Assembly: GCA_902592285.1 (NCBI GenBank)
Contig: CACJED010000011.1
Location: 1-33,393 of the forward strand
DNA: 33,393 nt
Source of the DNA: an uncultured Pelagibacteraceae bacterium
GTDB taxonomy: Bacteria > Pseudomonadota > Alphaproteobacteria > Pelagibacterales > Pelagibacteraceae
Direction: 5' to 3'
The notes beneath the pieces are model-generated. The model ran no database searches. It saw only the letters and a list, made by a program, of their open reading frames with translations, and had not been told where the DNA came from. The position numbers were made by a program, and so were the translations under genes. Shown here in pieces: positions 31,821-33,393 of the stretch; position 1 is the stretch's first letter, and each line of letters opens with the position of its first letter.

Positions 31821-32745
31821 TTTTTTCCTTTACCAAACTTACAAAAATTTTTTCTAACGTACTTTGCTCTGTTTTTAAATCTTTTAATTTTATACCTGCA
31901 TCTTTTAAGTCTTGTAATAAATTTGTAATTCCTGTTTGTTTAGCTTGAACATTATAAGTGTAGTCTAAACTCATTTTGTTTGTTCCTAATGATAAATTAT
32001 ATTTATTTAGTGATGACGGAATTTCATTTATATTTTCTTGCAAGTCTACTGTTAATTTTTTATATCCCATTTTCTTTAATAATTCTTTTGTATCATCAAC
32101 AACAATAATTTCTCCTTGATTTATTACCCCAACCCTATCCGCAATAGCTTCTGCTTCCTCAATGTAATGGGTTGTTAGAATAATTGTTACACCAGTCTTT
32201 CTCAAATTTTCTACAATTGTCCACATATCTTTTCTTAATTCAACATCTACGCCTGCTGTGGGTTCGTCTAAAAATAAGATAGAAGGTTCATGAGATAATG
32301 CTTTTGCAATTAAAACTCTTCTTTTCATTCCACCAGACAGCTGGCGAAGTCTTAAATCTTTTTTATCCCACAAACTTAATTGTCTTAAAATTTTTTCTAT
32401 GTGAGTACTATCAGTTTTTTTTCCATAAAGACCCCTAGAATATGAAACATTATTAAAAACTGTTTCAAATTGCTCTAAAGTTAACTCTTGAGGTACTAAT
32501 CCAATTCTAGATCTTGTTTCTCTATAATCATCAATTATATCATGACTATCCACTGTAACTTTTCCAGATGATGGTTTTACAATCCCACAAATAATACTAA
32601 TTAAAGTTGTTTTGCCTGCTCCATTTGGACCTAGCATAGCAAAAATCTCTCCTTTTCTTATGCTAAGATTAATTTTTTTTAATGCTTGAAACCCATTATC
32701 ATAGATTTTTGATAAATCTTTTATAATTATTTGATTATTAGACAT
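31810..32745 (-). CDS. ABC exporter ATP-binding subunit, YadG-like
   Basis: ATPase of 311 residues. Walker A is GPNGAGKTT (39-47), the signature LSGGMKRR is at 136-143, Walker [11 protein letters not shown] has Asp160 and Glu161, and the switch His193 lies in [18 protein letters not shown]-terminal extension of about 80 residues follows, as in the YadG/DrrA group. I use the ATG at 32745: the in-frame start at 32772 only adds 9 residues that do not fit the family. It pairs with the YadH-like permease. Confidence 0.92.
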   Translation of the reverse strand: MSNNQIIIKDLSKIYDNGFQALKKINLSIRKGEIFAMLGPNGAGKTTLISIICGIVKPSSGKVTVDSHDIIDDYRETRSRIGLVPQELTLEQFETVFNNVSYSRGLYGKKTDSTHIEKILRQLSLWDKKDLRLRQLSGGMKRRVLIAKALSHEPSILFLDEPTAGVDVELRKDMWTIVENLRKTGVTIILTTHYIEEAEAIADRVGVINQGEIIVVDDTKELLKKMGYKKLTVDLQENINEIPSSLNKYNLSLGTNKMSLDYTYNVQAKQTGITNLLQDLKDAGIKLKDLKTEQSTLEKIFVSLVKEKNEN

Positions 32746-32816
32746 AAATTTTACTCGATTATATAGAGACAATTTGTTGGATTACAATCTAATTAAACTT
32801 TCTCTATTTTATAATA

Positions 32817-33212
32817 ATGAAAAAATTTTTGACATTAATTTTTTGTGTATTTGCATTTAACGCCAATGCAATGGAGAAAGAAACAACTTTTAACATAGAT
32901 TTGTTTAATAAAGCTCAATCTGAAGGAAAAATTGTAATTGTAAGTTCTTGGATTGAGTATTGCTCATCGTGTGCAGGTCAAATGAAAATATTAAAAAAAG
33001 CAAAAAAAGAAGGTAAATTATCTGATATCAGCTTTGATGATATTGAATATTTTGCATTTGATGTGACTAATGAAAAAATTGCAGAATTATTTAATGTACA
33101 ATATCAAACTACATTATTAATTTTTAAAAATAATAAAGAAATCTATAGAAGTATAGGTGAGACAACTGAGGAATTAATTTATGAAGCTTTAAAAGCTTCA
33201 ATTAAAATCTAG
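32817..33212 (+). CDS. Exported thioredoxin-like protein
   Basis: Protein of 131 residues with the signal peptide MKKFLTLIFCVFAFNANA (1-18). The mature part has a thioredoxin fold: IVIVSSWIEYCSSCAGQ with the redox pair Cys49-x-x-Cys52, and YQTTLLIFKNN where the cis-Pro position reads Thr instead of Pro. It resembles the DsbD C-terminal/TlpA-type periplasmic reductases. It ends 4 bases inside a convergent membrane gene (shared CTAG). The electron donor is not evident. Confidence 0.8.
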   Translation: MKKFLTLIFCVFAFNANAMEKETTFNIDLFNKAQSEGKIVIVSSWIEYCSSCAGQMKILKKAKKEGKLSDISFDDIEYFAFDVTNEKIAELFNVQYQTTLLIFKNNKEIYRSIGETTEELIYEALKASIKI

Positions 33213-33393
33213 ATTTTTTTGAATTTTAAAATTATTGCTGGTAGAAAAGTGGCAATTAAAAATGATAAGAACAACAAAGATTGAGATACAAAAGGTGAAA
33301 ATAATTCTTTAGTTATCAAAACTCCTACCAAAAGACTTTTAGAAAAATCTGGAAATGGAAACATTAAAAATCCAGCTATTAAACCAATAATAA
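33209..33393 (-). CDS. C-terminal part of an integral membrane protein (cut by window edge)
   Basis: About 61 codons read from the window edge to a TAG stop. They include GLIAGFLMFPFPDFSKSLL and a last helix SLLFLSFLIATFLPAIILKF with a basic end FKKI. Two helices are visible. The family cannot be told from this piece. It is tail to tail with the thioredoxin-like gene, sharing CTAG. Confidence 0.5.
   Translation of the reverse strand, partial: IIGLIAGFLMFPFPDFSKSLLVGVLITKELFSPFVSQSLLFLSFLIATFLPAIILKFKKI

Noticed and set aside
1..33393. CRISPR arrays, insertion sequences, prophage genes, defence systems
   Set aside because: No regularly spaced repeats, transposase, integrase or Cas-like protein is visible anywhere in the window.

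Overview
This 33.4 kb window is very AT-rich and tightly packed. Genes commonly overlap by 1-14 bases or lie 2-5 bases apart, several convergent pairs overlap at their stop codons, and no stretch over about 160 bases lacks a gene. Together with the gene set (AmtB, TRAP transporter, isocitrate lyase with a RamB/PrpR-type regulator, many lysine- and asparagine-rich proteins), this points to a free-living marine alphaproteobacterium of the SAR11/Pelagibacterales type. That assignment is inferred from composition and gene content. I see no rRNA, tRNA, CRISPR array, insertion sequence or phage gene.

Layout. 1-4330 (minus) is a compact run: MetC-like PLP lyase, MFS carrier, then pabB-pabA-pabC for p-aminobenzoate (folate), with pabC cut by the window edge. 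4338-10540 holds mostly small housekeeping or hypothetical genes: a 27-residue, extremely basic microprotein, a six-helix membrane protein, mnmA, a DUF3553 protein, cysQ, a one-helix microprotein, recX, an ABA4-like membrane protein, an HCCA-isomerase-like DsbA-fold protein, a GT-A-like glycosyltransferase and a BCP peroxiredoxin. 10541-14030 holds an inverted-repeat element, the ammonium transporter amtB with a leader hairpin that could hide its ribosome binding site, HU, RseP and a rhodanese. 14168-15606 holds an RgpF-like glycan protein and an SRAP protein.

15631-22881 looks like one catabolic island: class-I glutamine amidotransferase and iron-dependent alcohol dehydrogenase on one strand, aldehyde dehydrogenase and SDR diverging from them, then a TRAP transporter (dctQ-dctM-dctP). 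The logical scheme is TRAP uptake of an organic acid, alcohol or amide, then hydrolysis and two-step oxidation; the substrate cannot be read from sequence. 22938-26556 is a five-gene minus-strand operon of odd composition: GNAT-like protein, short beta-carbonic-anhydrase-like protein, exported NAPE-PLD-like metallo-hydrolase, CgeB-like glycosyltransferase and exported TPR protein.

26670-27774 holds two membrane proteins (one PsiE-like) and a small GNAT. 27779-30998 is a glyoxylate-shunt control locus: a RamB/PrpR/ScfR-type regulator facing isocitrate lyase (aceA), with a 53-residue unknown protein in front of aceA and two tandem 9-bp repeats in the divergent promoter region. 31053-33393 holds a YadG/YadH-like ABC-2 exporter, a periplasmic thioredoxin-like protein and the end of a membrane protein.

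The best leads for undescribed biology are the aceA locus (operators plus the 53-residue protein), the amtB leader hairpin, the inverted-repeat element between bcp and amtB, the 27-residue basic microprotein, and the five-gene NAPE-PLD-like/glycosyltransferase operon.
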